From the NCBI GenBank assembly GCA_010909165.1, contig VJWM01000025.1, forward strand, positions 1,116,001 to 1,180,000: a DNA stretch of 64,000 bases, written 5' to 3'. Position 1 is the first letter of the stretch. Every line of letters begins with the position of its first letter. The stretch is from Anthoceros angustus. Taxonomy: Eukaryota > Streptophyta > Anthocerotopsida > Anthocerotales > Anthocerotaceae. Shown here in pieces: positions 11,301 through 21,334 of this stretch. Made by a program: the position numbers and the translations under genes. The notes below the pieces were generated by a model, which was not told the origin of the DNA, ran no database searches, and saw nothing but the letters and a program-made list of their open reading frames with translations.

Positions 11301-11460
11301 CGGGTTGGGCGGGCGGACGAGTTCAAGAAATAACAACAGATAAGTTTTCGCGGGGCCCTGGCAAGTTTTGGGCAAGGAGATGCATGCGGACGGAGGCATT
11401 GGCAGGAAAATGCAAGTGTATAGCTTGCTTGGAAAGAAGGGTCGAATGAAGGACTCCACC

Positions 11461-12179
11461 CGGGACGGCCGGCGGTTGAAGACCAAGCGGCATTGACAAT
11501 ATGGGATGAAAACGGCACACTACCACGCAGACCAGGCTCAGCGTTTTCGTTTTGCGAGTTGAAGGTGATGACTTTGGTGACACGGAAAAGGCGGGATTTG
11601 GAAAATGTAGAAAGCGGTGCAGTTCGGAGCTCAATTTGGTTGAAGTAGATGACCCTTTGGGTAGCAGGACTTGTGAGCGGTGGGGCTCTGTCCGGTTGGC
11701 CATATAATTCCGTTTTGACCCTTCGTGGAAAATGCGACTTTGATTTGAATGCATATTACGTGTTTTGGACCCATAGTCTTGGCATCTGCCCTTTCCCAGT
11801 AAGTCTCGGAAGGGTCGGCCGGGACGGCGCCGAAACAAAAGTGTGCATACATGGAAAAAACCTCGATTTACTTACATTGTTCTAAGTGGAACTCGCCATT
11901 AAGCACATCTCTTTTAAAAACACGTGTTTTGCATGATATGAGAAAGGGGTGGCAACCTCCGCCCAAAGCGCAAAAGAGGCTTTCAAGAATCCGCCGATAT
12001 TGCGCGGAGTCTGTTCCAAATCGGCATTCAAGGCATATGAGATAGGCACCGTATTCAAGGGCTTCTTTTCTCTTGAGGATAGAGCACAGAGTGAGGGACG
12101 GAGGGTTTGCATAGTGCTTTCCATTGCCGCCGCTAATGCTTTTGCCAGTCAGCTGCAGGCTGGTCTCTATTCCTAGGTC
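11461..12179. other. Unassigned region after the methyltransferase-like gene
   Basis: Short open frames on both strands; none has a motif I recognise. A plus frame at 11649-11885 contains VGRDGAETKVCIHGKNLDLL. No repeats shared with the rest of the window were seen. Confidence 0.3.
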
Positions 12180-13680
12180 AGATGCGTACCAGTAGCAGTG
12201 AGTGGGCGTATGCTGCACCGCCAGTCAGTCCAAATATGCCACAAAATGCGGCACAAGAAGACACTATGCTAGGAGTGTGGAGGCACAGAGAGCTGGGCTC
12301 TTCATCGCAACCTCAGGTCCGAGAATGTCTGTACTCCATGGACATGCTCAACTTAGCCCACCAATTCCCTTGGATCTTACAAGTTACATACTCTGCGCCA
12401 GTTTAAAGACGATTCGAGATGTGGATCACCGTGATTCCATTGCTGAAGATGTAATCACCAAGAAATGCCAAAGAATGCAAAAGAGCACCAATTGGGAGCA
12501 TTGTTGTTGAAGAACGTGCATGAGGCTTCAGGCCGACTTTCGGCCGATTGATGGTCAAACCGCGCCGCTGACAACCTCCGTGTCACAGGTAGTAAAGGTT
12601 CGCGTGCACAAGCGAATGGACTCGTGCTTATCTACCGAGCTCTACAACCTATCGCCCGAATCCACCTATCATAAGTCATCCGGCGGCTACCCACAACCCT
12701 AAGTGTGTGCCTCCACAACTCGTCGGACTGCACGGGCCAGCCCACCGGACCTTCCCACAACCCCGCCCCTTGGGTTTCTCTGAAGACCACCGAACAGGTT
12801 TAGCAACCACGTTCACGTTTATTTAATTTGCCACCGGCTCGGGCTGGTCCTATTCCTAGTCGCATGCGACTGCGGGTAGTGGGCGGATGTACCGCCGCAC
12901 CATGCCACAAAATGCGGGTATGAAGACATCAAGTGCTAGAGTGTAGAGGCATAGAGAGCGTCGGTGGGCTCTTACTGCAAATTCTCGTGTCCGAGAATGC
13001 TCTGTGCATCGGAAGCTGGATGTGGCTTGCAACTTAGCCCACCAATTCCTTGACCTTACAAGTTCATATACAGGCCAGTGCCGGAAAGACATTCTGGAGA
13101 TGTGATCAGCTGCATTCCATTGCTGAAGATGTACCGGCCAGTAGCTGCAAAGAATGCAAAAGAGCACCAATTGGGAGCATTGTTGTTGAAGAATGTGCAT
13201 GAGGCTTTGTGGCGCGACTTTCGCTGATGGCCAGCCGGGCGCGCACAATCCCGTGTCGTTGTAGTAAGGGGTTCGTGCACAAGGAATGGACTCGTGCTTA
13301 TTCCGCCTGAGCTCTACAACCTATCGCCTGAACGGACTTCATCATGTTGGGTCCGGCGGCTCCACAACCCTAAGTGTGTGCCCCTCCACAACTCGCTGCA
13401 CTGCACGCCACCACCGGACCTTCCCACAAACCCCGCCGGGTTTCTCCAAGACCACCGAACAGGTTTAGCAACACGTCTCCGCCCACGTACTCGAAGCGCC
13501 CTCAACTCGTCCGCCACAACTCCACCTCAACACAGCACCGCCAAGATGCAAAAGAATGCAAAAGAGCACCAATTGGGAGCATTGTTGTTGAAGAATGTGC
13601 ATGAGGCTTTGTGGCGCGACTACCGATGGTAAAGGCGCACAATCCGTGTCGTTGTAGTAAGGGGTTCGCGTGCACAAGGA
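12180..13680 (+). repeat. Three imperfect tandem copies of a coding-like unit
   Basis: A block reading AKEHQLGALLLKNVHEALW on the plus strand recurs near 12470, 13153 and 13553. In the first two copies it is preceded by sequence giving DLTSY and then DSIAEDV or a decayed form. Each copy is followed by a shared phrase (CGTGTCGTTGTAGTAAGGGG or a variant) and a trailer starting AATGGACTCGTGCTTAT. Copies differ by many 1-10 bp indels. The same trailer phrase reappears at 62202-62228 beside an HGKG-family core, so the unit probably belongs to that element. I cannot name the protein. Confidence 0.6.
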
Positions 13681-16376
13681 ATGGACTCGTGCTTATTCCT
13701 GAGCTCTACAACCTATCGCCTCGAATCGGACTTCATCATGTTGGGTCCCGGCTCCACAACCCTAAGTGTGTGCCTCCACAACTCGTCGGACTGCACGCTG
13801 CCAGCCCACCGGACCTTCCCACAAACCCCGCCTGTTTCTCCAAGACCACCTAACAGGTTTAGCAACACGTTCCGTATTCTAGCCACGCGGCCTCCTCAAC
13901 TCGTCCGCCACAACTCCACCTCAACACACACGCGAACGCCGACCCTCCTCCCTTTATCCATCCCCAACTAGTAGTCACAACACCAACACGCTGGATGTAT
14001 TCACACTGTGCCGCCTTTGCCCCTTCCTACTGCTTTTCCACGCTTTGGCGGAGAAGTGTCTTCACACTGCAACCCCAGCCTCCGCTCCAGCCGCCCATGG
14101 ATGGCTTCCGCCTCAGCAGGTCACCCTCAAGCGCCTCCTAAGCCCTTACCGCTTCACGTTTATGGAGAAGTAGCCACCCTGCAACCCCACGCCTCCATTC
14201 CAGGCCTCCGTGGATGGCTTCGCAGGTCACCCCAAGCGCCTCCTAATCCCTTCCGGTTTCACTGCTCATGAGAAGTGGCTTGCATGCAACCCCACGTACC
14301 TCCATTCCAAGAGCCTCTGGTTAGTCTCGCACCCGGAGTCACTCGAGCATCGCTGTGTGCCCGACCACGGCCCCGCACCCATCAAGCGCAGGTTGGAGCC
14401 TGCCACTGCAGCTCTCGACATCCTCTACCACCAATTAATCCCGCCGGCGGAGGAACACACCCGCCTCCTCGAACACGGAGGTAAGAGCACACTGTGAGGC
14501 GAAGATGGTACTGGGATAGTCTGCCGTCTTGGACGCCTCAGCAGGTCACCCTCAAGCGCCTCCTAAGCCCTTCCTACCGCTTCACGCTTTATGGAGAAGT
14601 AGCTTCACCGAACCCCACGCCCATTCCACTCCTGTGGATGGCTTCCGAGGTCACCCCAAGCGCCTCCTAATCCCTTCCGGTTTCACGTCGCTCATGAGAA
14701 GTGGCTTGCACTGCAACCCCGCTGTACCCATTCCAAAGAGCCTCTGTGTTAGTCTCGCACCCGGGAGTCACTCGAGCATCGCTGTGCTCAGGCCCGACCA
14801 CGGCCGCACCCAAGCGTGTTGGTGGAGCCTGCCACCGCAGCTCTCGACACATCCTCTACCACCAATAATCCCGCCGCGGAGGAACACACTCCGCCTCCTC
14901 GAACACGGAGGCAAGAGCACACGAGTGCGAAGATGGTACTGGGATCCTCACGTCCTTGGACGCCAGCCTTCCTATATACCCCTATACCCTAATCTAACCT
15001 CCTATGTATGTATCCTAACCTCGCTATGTATGTACCTAACCCCTGGTCGTGGTAACACTTAACGTAGCTCATCATCACACGGACTTCTTCCACCACCGCT
15101 TCCCCGCTTAAACAAGAGATCCATTCCGTGCTATGCCCACTACGGTATTAAGCCGCCTGGCCGGACCACTCCTGACCGCCTCGACGGACCACCCGTCGGA
15201 CCTCGCCCGGACGGACCACTGTCGAACCTCGGACGGACCGGACCTCATTGACCAATTACGATTTAACGGACTTGAGGTCTAGGGATTGCACAATTGCAGT
15301 GCAATCTGCCAAAATGCTTTATTGGCTACTCCACCCATCCTTATCCTCTAAGAAGTGACAACCTAAAAAAAACAAATCAAGTCAAATAAGTCGCTGAGGT
15401 CATGAACCTGATCGGATTGGCGCTCCACAACCCTAAGTGTGTGCCCCTCCACAACTCGCTGCACTGCACGCCACCACCGGACCTTCCCACAAACCCCGCC
15501 GGGTTTCTCCAAGACCACCGAACAGGTTTAGCAACACGTCTCCGCCCACGTACTCGAAGCGCCCTCAACTCGTCCGCCACAACTCCACCTCAACACACGC
15601 GCCGCCGCGACCCTCCCTTTATCCATCCCCAACTAGTAGTCACAACACCAACACGCGGATGTATTCACAGCCGCCTTTGCCCCTTCCTACTGCCTTCACG
15701 CTTTTGGAGAAGTGTCTTCACTGCAACCCCACACCTCCGCTCCAGCCGCCCATGGATGGCTTCCGCCTCAGCAGTGGTCACCCTCAAGCGCCTCCTAAGC
15801 CCTTACCGCTTCACGTTTATGGAGAAGTAGCCACCCTGCAACCCCACGCCTCCATTCCAGGCCTCCGTGGATGGCTTCCAGCAGGTCACCCCAAGCGCCT
15901 CCTAATCCCTTCCTGTTTTCACGCTCATGGAGAAGTGGCTACCGCAACCCCACCTCCATTCCAGCCTCTGTGGTTAGTCTCGCACCCGGAGTCACTCGAG
16001 CATCGCTGCTCGCCCACGGCCCCGCACCCATCAAGCGTGTTGGTGGAGCTCACCGAGCTCTCGACACATCCTCTACCACCAATTAATCCCGCCGGCGGAG
16101 GAACACACTCCGCTCCTCGAACACGGGAGGCAAGAGCACACGGAGTGCGAAGATGGTACTCGGGATAGTCTGCCGTCTTGGACGCCAGGCCTTCCTATAT
16201 ACCCCCTATACCCTAATCTAACCCGCCTATGTATGTATCCTAACCCTGCTATGTATGTACCCTAACCCTGGGTCGTGGTAACCGCCGGAACGTAGCTCAT
16301 CATTGCGCCGGACTTCTTCCACCAGCTGCTTCCCCGCCAAACAGTAGATCCATTCCAGGCTATGCCCACCAGATTA

Positions 16377-16505
16377 AGCCGCCCGGCCAGACCACTCCGT
16401 CGGACTTCGCCCGAACGGACCACCCCGTCGGACCTCGCCCGGACGGACCACTCTGTCGAACCTCGCCCGGACGGACCACTCCGTCGGACCTCACCCGAAC
16501 GGACC
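16377..16505. repeat. 28-bp tandem repeat, four copies
   Basis: Unit ACTCCGTCGGACCTCGCCC plus GGACGGACC, four consecutive copies with one to three changes each. A shorter, more decayed set occupies the matching place in the neighbouring unit at about 15160-15250. Confidence 0.85.
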
Positions 16506-16513
16506 GAGGGTCT

Positions 16514-16534
16514 AGGGATTGCACTGTAAGTGCA
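16514..16534. other. Perfect 9-bp palindrome in the 1.2-kb repeat
   Basis: GATTGCACT, loop GTA, AGTGCAATC. The equivalent site in the other unit (about 15294-15316) is GATTGCAC, 7-base loop, GTGCAATC, so the stem is kept while the loop changed. Confidence 0.6.
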
Positions 16535-16660
16535 ATCTGGCCAAAAATGGCCTTATTGGCTAACTCCACCCTATCCCTGCTAAGAAGTGACAACCCAAAA
16601 AAACAAATCAAGCCTAAAACAAGTCGCCGAGGTCATGAACACTGGATTGGCGCTCCACAG

Positions 16661-17582
16661 GCTTGCACAAGCATGAAGGCAATCCAAGCATACTATCTAC
16701 GAAAGCGAGGAACACCCTTATTTAACATCCCCATCTTCGCTGTGAGGATAATTCAGCCCAACCACTGGTTTCAATAAGCTTCAGTAGCATTGCGTGAGTA
16801 GGAGGTGATCCATCGAGCCCTGGGCACAAGGCAAGATGCGCATGTTCCAAGTGAGAGAACTTGGTTGGGTGCCGGGAGGAAACCAAGATCTAACATATTG
16901 TTAATCAGACACAAAATACAATATCGCGGTTCATTTGGGAGAGAAGGTTGAAGCGTACCTATTGTACCTGGTGGATGTTGATGTCTTCCCTTGTTTGTTG
17001 AATGTGGTGAGATTTTAGTGAACCATTTATGCAGGCTGTTTTGCGAGACACTGGCTGACGATTGGCCACTCCTCTGTTTGTGTTCTAGCTGTGTACTTCC
17101 CGGGTTGCTGGCCACCAGTGGTGATGGTGACCACCTCGCGGGTTGCTAGCCATTAGTGGTGCTAGTGGCCACCTCCCGGGAGTTGTTAATACCAAAAGAT
17201 GCTTCTTTGGTCATGTATTACATGTGGTAATAATGGCCACATGTGGTGATTGCCACCTGGTTACCTCTTCTGGTCGCTAAAGTGCCCTCTGGGCCATGGC
17301 ATAATGGCCCACTATGCGTATGGCAACCTGGATACTTGCTCAATTGCTCCATTTGATTGTGGACATGTGGCTAGCCGATCATATGGCTGCTTTGCCACTT
17401 ACTTACGCACCACATGTCCACATGTCCACTTGATGACACAGTAGTACACTTTGTCACCTGCTCACTTGTCACTTGGAGTTAATGATATGGCTGATGTATT
17501 TGTTCTTCTATTGCATGTCCAGACGGAGTTCTATCTTCGCTGTTGTCAAGAGCACCCAGAAATACAAGTAGGCAATGGTCAT
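16661..17582. other. Non-coding spacer rich in CACATG and CCACC phrases
   Basis: No credible gene. 17100-17460 has repeated GGCCACCTCCCGGG-like phrases and many CCACATGT/ACATGTGG palindromes (17213-17250, 17360, 17410-17430). These resemble bHLH E-box sites but their density suggests a decayed short repeat. Confidence 0.4.
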
Positions 17583-17890
17583 TTGAGAAGTTGAAGCTGT
17601 TTTTTGTGAAAAGCTTGCAAGAGCGGAATCTCTGCTGTTGTCGGTACCACGTCGAGATGGCTTTCCTCAAGGATGCCTTAATTTAATGGCCTACGGGGCA
17701 TAGTTTCCAAGGTTCACCCCACGGCCAGTGTCACTGTTCATGTGTGGTGTGTGCTCCTCTGGCTGGTGAGCAAGCACCCCCTTGTAACGCTGGTTCCACT
17801 TGTTTGGTGTCTGTTAGGCAACTTTGTGAACGTATTCTCTGTGCAAAGGGCGAGGATGCTCCTTGGCATTTCCTTGCATGCTTGCAAGGA
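17583..17890 (+). pseudogene. HGKG-family fragment, plus strand: RYHVEM and Cys-rich region
   Basis: The plus strand reads VKSLQERNLCCCRYHVEMAF then LKDAL, and further on LCERILCAKGEDAPWHFLACLQG. The same two blocks, in the same order, occur on the minus strand at about 51830-51540 in the larger HGKG copy (RYHVEMAFLKDAF; CEKECDVAWHKLACLQG). The regular Cys/His spacing suggests a zinc-binding region preceding the catalytic-like core. The similarity stops abruptly after LACLQG near 17885; what follows is a piece of the same family in the opposite orientation. Fragment only, no start or stop. Confidence 0.6.
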
Positions 17891-18061
17891 TATCGAGACT
17901 CTATCAGCATGTGCTTGGCCTCAATGCACTTCAACAAGTAATACTCAACCCCTTCATCTTCAGGCTCTGCCAAGACAAGGAAATTGTCGCCAACTTCTAG
18001 GATATGTGCCATCTTTGAGACATCAACAGCACCCTCATCCTCAGCCTCACCTGCAGGAACA
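17890..18061 (-). pseudogene. HGKG-family C-terminal fragment, minus strand, cut by the copia insertion
   Basis: Read on the minus strand from the copia target site: AEDEGAVDVSKMAHILEVGD, then NFLVLAEPEDEGVEYYLLKC. A related pattern (EEVDFYLLKCMEL) is seen at 47208-47246 on the plus strand. It is directly adjacent to the 5' LTR-distal end of the copia element, and the other side of that element (61539 onward) carries the core of an HGKG-family gene on the same strand. So this is most simply the continuation of that gene. The function of this domain is unknown to me. Confidence 0.5.
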
Positions 18062-18066
18062 AGTGG
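18062..18066. repeat. Target-site duplication AGTGG (left)
   Basis: AGTGG directly before LTR start TGATGAG; matched by AGTGG at 61534-61538 directly after the other LTR. Five bp is the usual length for Ty1/copia integrase. Confidence 0.93.
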
Positions 18067-18290
18067 TGATGAGAATCATACACAAGCTCAAGCAATATGT
18101 GTTGCATTACATTCATAATAGAAAGTACATGCCTTTATGTAGGCAAGGTTGTTGTAACCAATAAGTGGTTGTAACAACTAACCAATTAAATAACTACTAA
18201 AAGAAACTACCTAGAGTCCTAAGGACTAAATTAATTATTAAGTCCTAGGTGCCCTAGTGAAGAGTGCCCTAATAGTAAGCTATTTTATCA
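18067..18290 (-). repeat. Copia 3' LTR
   Basis: 224 bp, TG…CA ends. Near-identical to 61313-61533; differences include CTCAAGC/CTCTAGC, TTGTTG/TAGTTG, GTCC/GCCC and small indels near the right end. Confidence 0.95.
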
Positions 18291-18303
18291 CTCCCACTCA
18301 CTA
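18291..18303 (-). other. Polypurine tract
   Basis: The minus strand reads AGTGAGTGGGAG immediately before the LTR start TGATAAAATAG, the usual position for plus-strand priming. Confidence 0.8.
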
Positions 18304-19949
18304 TGAACTAGGGGTGATTTTCGACCAAAAGAGGTCTAGGAAAACTAGTCTAGTAAAAACTAGTCCCTAACTAAACTTTACTTAAAGGCATAAAGTAAAA
18401 CTTAAGGTAAAACTGAAAGTAATAATCACTATTAAAATAACTCCCACTTAAGGAGAACGAGATGAGAAACTAATAACCCAACTTCAGAATAGGTGGAATT
18501 AAAACTAATTAAAAGTATTTAAGCGGATTTATATATAGAGGAAAATCCAGAAAATACCTAATTTCCGAAAAGGAAAATCAAAAGGATAATGGATAATACC
18601 CTTCTTCCTCAAACTTCACGAACGCGATCGACAACTTGGTGGTTGGTACATGTGCGGTGATGGCGATGGCGGAGGGTGGCTACCGCAGCAAGGCGCGCCA
18701 ATCCGCCCAGGGAGGCGCCACGGGGGGCGCCATCGCGCCTGTCGAGCCCAGCCCCTCTCGCCGCGCCCCGCGCGCCGCCGTAGCCGCGCCCTTCCAGATC
18801 TGTCCGGCGTCCAGGCGCTCAGGCGCCCCGCCAAACAAAAGGACAGGCGCCCCTACTGCTGATGCATAATCGTGTCCTGCGGTGATGAAGAGTCTCGCCT
18901 CCACGGACCTCGTCCTTCCTGCGCCTTTCGTAAAGAAATCTCCTTCATTGATCGACCTCATCCTCGGAGGATGAAGCGAAGAGATGCCTAAGGATCCCTG
19001 AGGACGCTCCGGCCCCAGAGGAAAAGCTGTCCAAGTGTAAGATTGCGTCTTCATTTTCGCCATGTCTTCATTTTCGCCATGTCTTCATTTGTGAAGCAAT
19101 TGTTTGGATGTGCTCACCAAAGGGGAGGAAGCGCAGCCTAGGTGATGAGGACGTGCCCCTCTCAATGAATGATGCTCCCGCAAAAAAGCCCACCTCCAAA
19201 AGTGTTTGTAGGAAAGATTGCTGCCCATCTTATGCTTCTAAGAAGAAGCTATGACACAAGTGGATTACAAGGATGCTATGACTTGATGGATAAAAGGCAC
19301 ACTTGTGTGGGCGTTTGCGAGCGAGATGGGTGGAGACGGCATGGGAGGATATGACAAGGAAGGGCGAAAAGAAAGGTGCAATATATTAAATAAGGTTATC
19401 CAAGATTTTAAGCATCCTAATTTCTATATGAGTTTTAGGATCATAATAACCTAGCATAAATTTTCTGCTTGATGCGTAAACACATTTTGTTTCCCTAAGT
19501 GTATTAAAGACAAAAACATGGGCTATTATAAGCCGGAATTCTACCAAAAGGTGACCAGAAAAATAAAGTATACATACTCACCTTAGGTTTAAGTGAAAAG
19601 GAGATGTCCGGACTCCTATATATGTGAGGAAACTACCATCCACATGATAAAAATAGCAAGTCTCCCATGTGAGGAATTTCCAGGACATATCAAACATATT
19701 TTCCGTAGGTGCCTTTGGTGCTAAGGGAATTTATTGTTTTAATCACATAAATACTGCTTAAATATTATTTTTATTTTTAATATAAATATTCCAGGTTCTA
19801 TGTTGGCCGTCTATGAAGAGGAAGGCGGGATGACCTAAGCTATTTTGAGATAGAAGAAGAAAAATGTTCAGAAAAATAGTAAGACAATAATTTTTGGGCT
19901 AAGATTTTAAGGTTATCTTAAATCGGCCCTAAGGCTGCTAGGGTGAGTA
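18304..19949. other. Copia 3' non-coding region with a GC-rich island
   Basis: AT-rich sequence (18300-18600 and 19380-19950) is interrupted at about 18620-19060 by a sharply GC-rich stretch (GCGCGCCGCCGTAGCCGCGCC-like) that has no place in a copia 3' region. A 17-bp phrase ending CATGTCTTCATTTTCGC is tandemly repeated at 19045-19090. The island is probably another small insertion or captured DNA; I see no ends for it. Confidence 0.45.
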
Positions 19950-20228
19950 TTAGGTTAAAGGTTTGGACAGTGTGTCCATTATACCCAAACATTTCATGTG
20001 TTTCCTATGTAACTCAATTCCCAATGACTTTGTTAATAAATCAGCATTGTCTAAAGTTTGAACATAACTAATATTTATGGTTTGATCTTCTAACTTTTCC
20101 CTTATGTAGTGATACTCAACAGCTATATGTTTAGTTCTAGAATGAAAAGGATTTCGTGCAAGTGCAATGGCACCGCTATCACTAAACAAAGATGTAGGCT
20201 TAAGTTGAGGATGGTGAAGTTCACTCAA
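19950..20228 (-). CDS. Copia RNase H, C-terminal part
   Basis: The frame reads DSGAIALARNPFHSRTKHIA, then VEYHYIREKLED and NADLLTKSLG. These are the standard copia RNase H landmarks (D.…A..L..NP..H.RTKHI, YH.IRE, AD..TK.L). RNase H degrades the RNA strand of the RNA-DNA hybrid during reverse transcription in the particle. It ends in a stop about 1.65 kb before the LTR. The upstream junction to reverse transcriptase (20230-20590) is broken by frameshifts. Confidence 0.9.
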   Translation of the reverse strand: MSELHHPQLKPTSLFSDSGAIALARNPFHSRTKHIAVEYHYIREKLEDQTINISYVQTLDNADLLTKSLGIELHRKHMKCLGIMDTLSKPLT

Positions 20229-20589
20229 AACTAACTTTGGACCACACTATGTCTTTAGAACCGAGGTTAGTACCACTGTACTCGATTCGATTGACAAAGC
20301 TATAGTAGGTTGTTTCTTACTTGACCAGATATTGGTGCTCCTCCCAAGAGTAATACATACCCCGATCTGATTTCGTGTATGGTCAGATAGTCGGCATGCA
20401 TATGCCGTTAGAGTTAATGTGTTGATAGCTGGTGTATGCTTGAACATCGATCCTGTACATAGTGCCTTTAAGGTATCTAATATACTTAAGACATCCGATG
20501 CTCACGTCCGATTCTCAAGAATTTTGACTTCAAAAGATATATCTGGTCTCGTAAAATTGCATAAATATATTAGAGTGCCAACAGCGGCG

Positions 20590-21204
20590 GTATGGAACTG
20601 ACATTTCTAGCTTTTCTTCAGCTTTTGGGACTCATATCGAGGTAAGCTAACACCACTTGCAAAAGGTGTGGGTGCAGCTTTGCATCCTCAAGTCCAAATT
20701 TAGCTAAACTCTCCTTAATATACTTGGTTTGAACTATACTTAGAGTCTTATTACCTCTATTTCGTATAATATTAACACCAAGTGCATATGTCATTTCTCC
20801 TAGATCGGACATCTCAAATAGAGTCCTAAGCCATGCTTTAGTTTCGGCTAGAGAGTGAGGGAGTTTGTTGCCATAAAAACATCATCAACATAAAGTAGAA
20901 GATAAAATATATCATTGCGGATATTAGGATGTACATACAAGCATCACCGGCTTTGCTTAAATCCTCTCCCAATAAGTTGTACATGTATGGTTAAATTCCA
21001 ATTCTTGCCTGACTGCTTAAGGCCATACAAACCTTTGATGAGTCGGCATACCCAATCTTCTTTGCCTTTGACTTCGTAACCCTCGGGTTGTCTCATGTAT
21101 ATTTCCTCTTGCAGGCACCCATACAAATATGCTGTCTTAACGGGTCTAAGCACAGTATGGTGACCACAACTTCTGGAAACGCAGAAACCGTCCCCAGTTG
21201 GCAT
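20590..21204 (-). CDS. Copia reverse transcriptase, C-terminal half
   Basis: 21204-20944 gives VKTAYLYGCLQEEIYMRQPE, then GLYGLKQSGKNW: the first catalytic aspartate sits in the canonical LDVKTAFL-type motif. The YVDD motif lies at 20881-20892 (LLLYVDDVFMA), though a frame change separates it from the upstream piece. 20812-20618 gives DLGEMTYALGVNI and KYIKESLAKFGLEDAK, the thumb region. Sequence upstream of VKTAYLYG is not copia-like beyond about 21330, where the nested insertion begins. The N-terminal half is at 57.6-57.9 kb. Confidence 0.92.
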
Positions 21205-21334
21205 GTTTGAGTTCTGTGGAATATGTTTTATGCAAAAATATTTTCAAATTGATCTCAATTTTAGTATACAATACGTTTTTTGGGAGGAGAATTTTGTTGA
21301 ATTTTTTTCCCCATAAAAACATGCATAACATATA

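Larger units (their letters stand above)
8640..11460 (+). pseudogene. Broken gene: possible ParB-like patch plus C-terminal SAM-methyltransferase signature
   Basis: Plus-strand coding pieces run in one order but in changing frames. First, a basic region with a clear GT-AG intron (9055-9132). Second, 9418-9608, with KVDEAWMKCLVRQRVPVKEG then TGEIELKDYTLGVLGGNH, reminiscent of the GGNH/DGNHR turn of ParB-like nuclease domains. Third, 10080-10313, a clean helical stretch (KGEEMLIAVTQKVIQGKL, then NRKKINLIEHAFRKAMK) ending at a strong donor, GTAAGT at 10314. Fourth, 10587-10845, acidic (VSDENDKAFVEEELKEII). Last, 11161-11300, LVNMFSNEHCCGLCAGSGSF followed after a one-base shift by RKRNVVAIDKDARC. 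The last block matches motif I (FxGxG) and the following acidic strand of amino-methyltransferases that act on DNA. A DPPY motif was not found. A ParB plus beta-class methyltransferase order is known from phages and plasmids; here it is inferred. Confidence 0.45.
13361..16660. repeat. Higher-order tandem repeat: about 1.2-kb unit, one copy internally expanded
   Basis: The block starting GGCTCCACAACCCTAAGTG at about 13364 returns at 15420, identical for about 190 bp (to 13535 and 15597). Both copies then pass through GTCACCCTCAAGCGCCTCC, a second GTCACC phrase, a GCTATGTATGTA phrase, a palindrome around GATTGCAC, and end in GATTGGCGCTCCACA (15415-15429; 16645-16659). The first copy is longer because its middle (about 14110-14520) is duplicated again at 14530-14960. 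Open frames inside (up to 243 codons) follow the repeat and carry no domain. Confidence 0.85.

Noticed and set aside
12180-16660. CRISPR array
   Set aside because: Repeats are adjacent or long and variable, without constant short repeats separated by unique spacers, and no cas-like gene is present.
17836-17941. Plus-strand continuation of the HGKG fragment beyond LACLQG
   Set aside because: From about 17890 the plus frame no longer matches the family, while the minus strand matches its C-terminal block, so the plus frame there is antisense.
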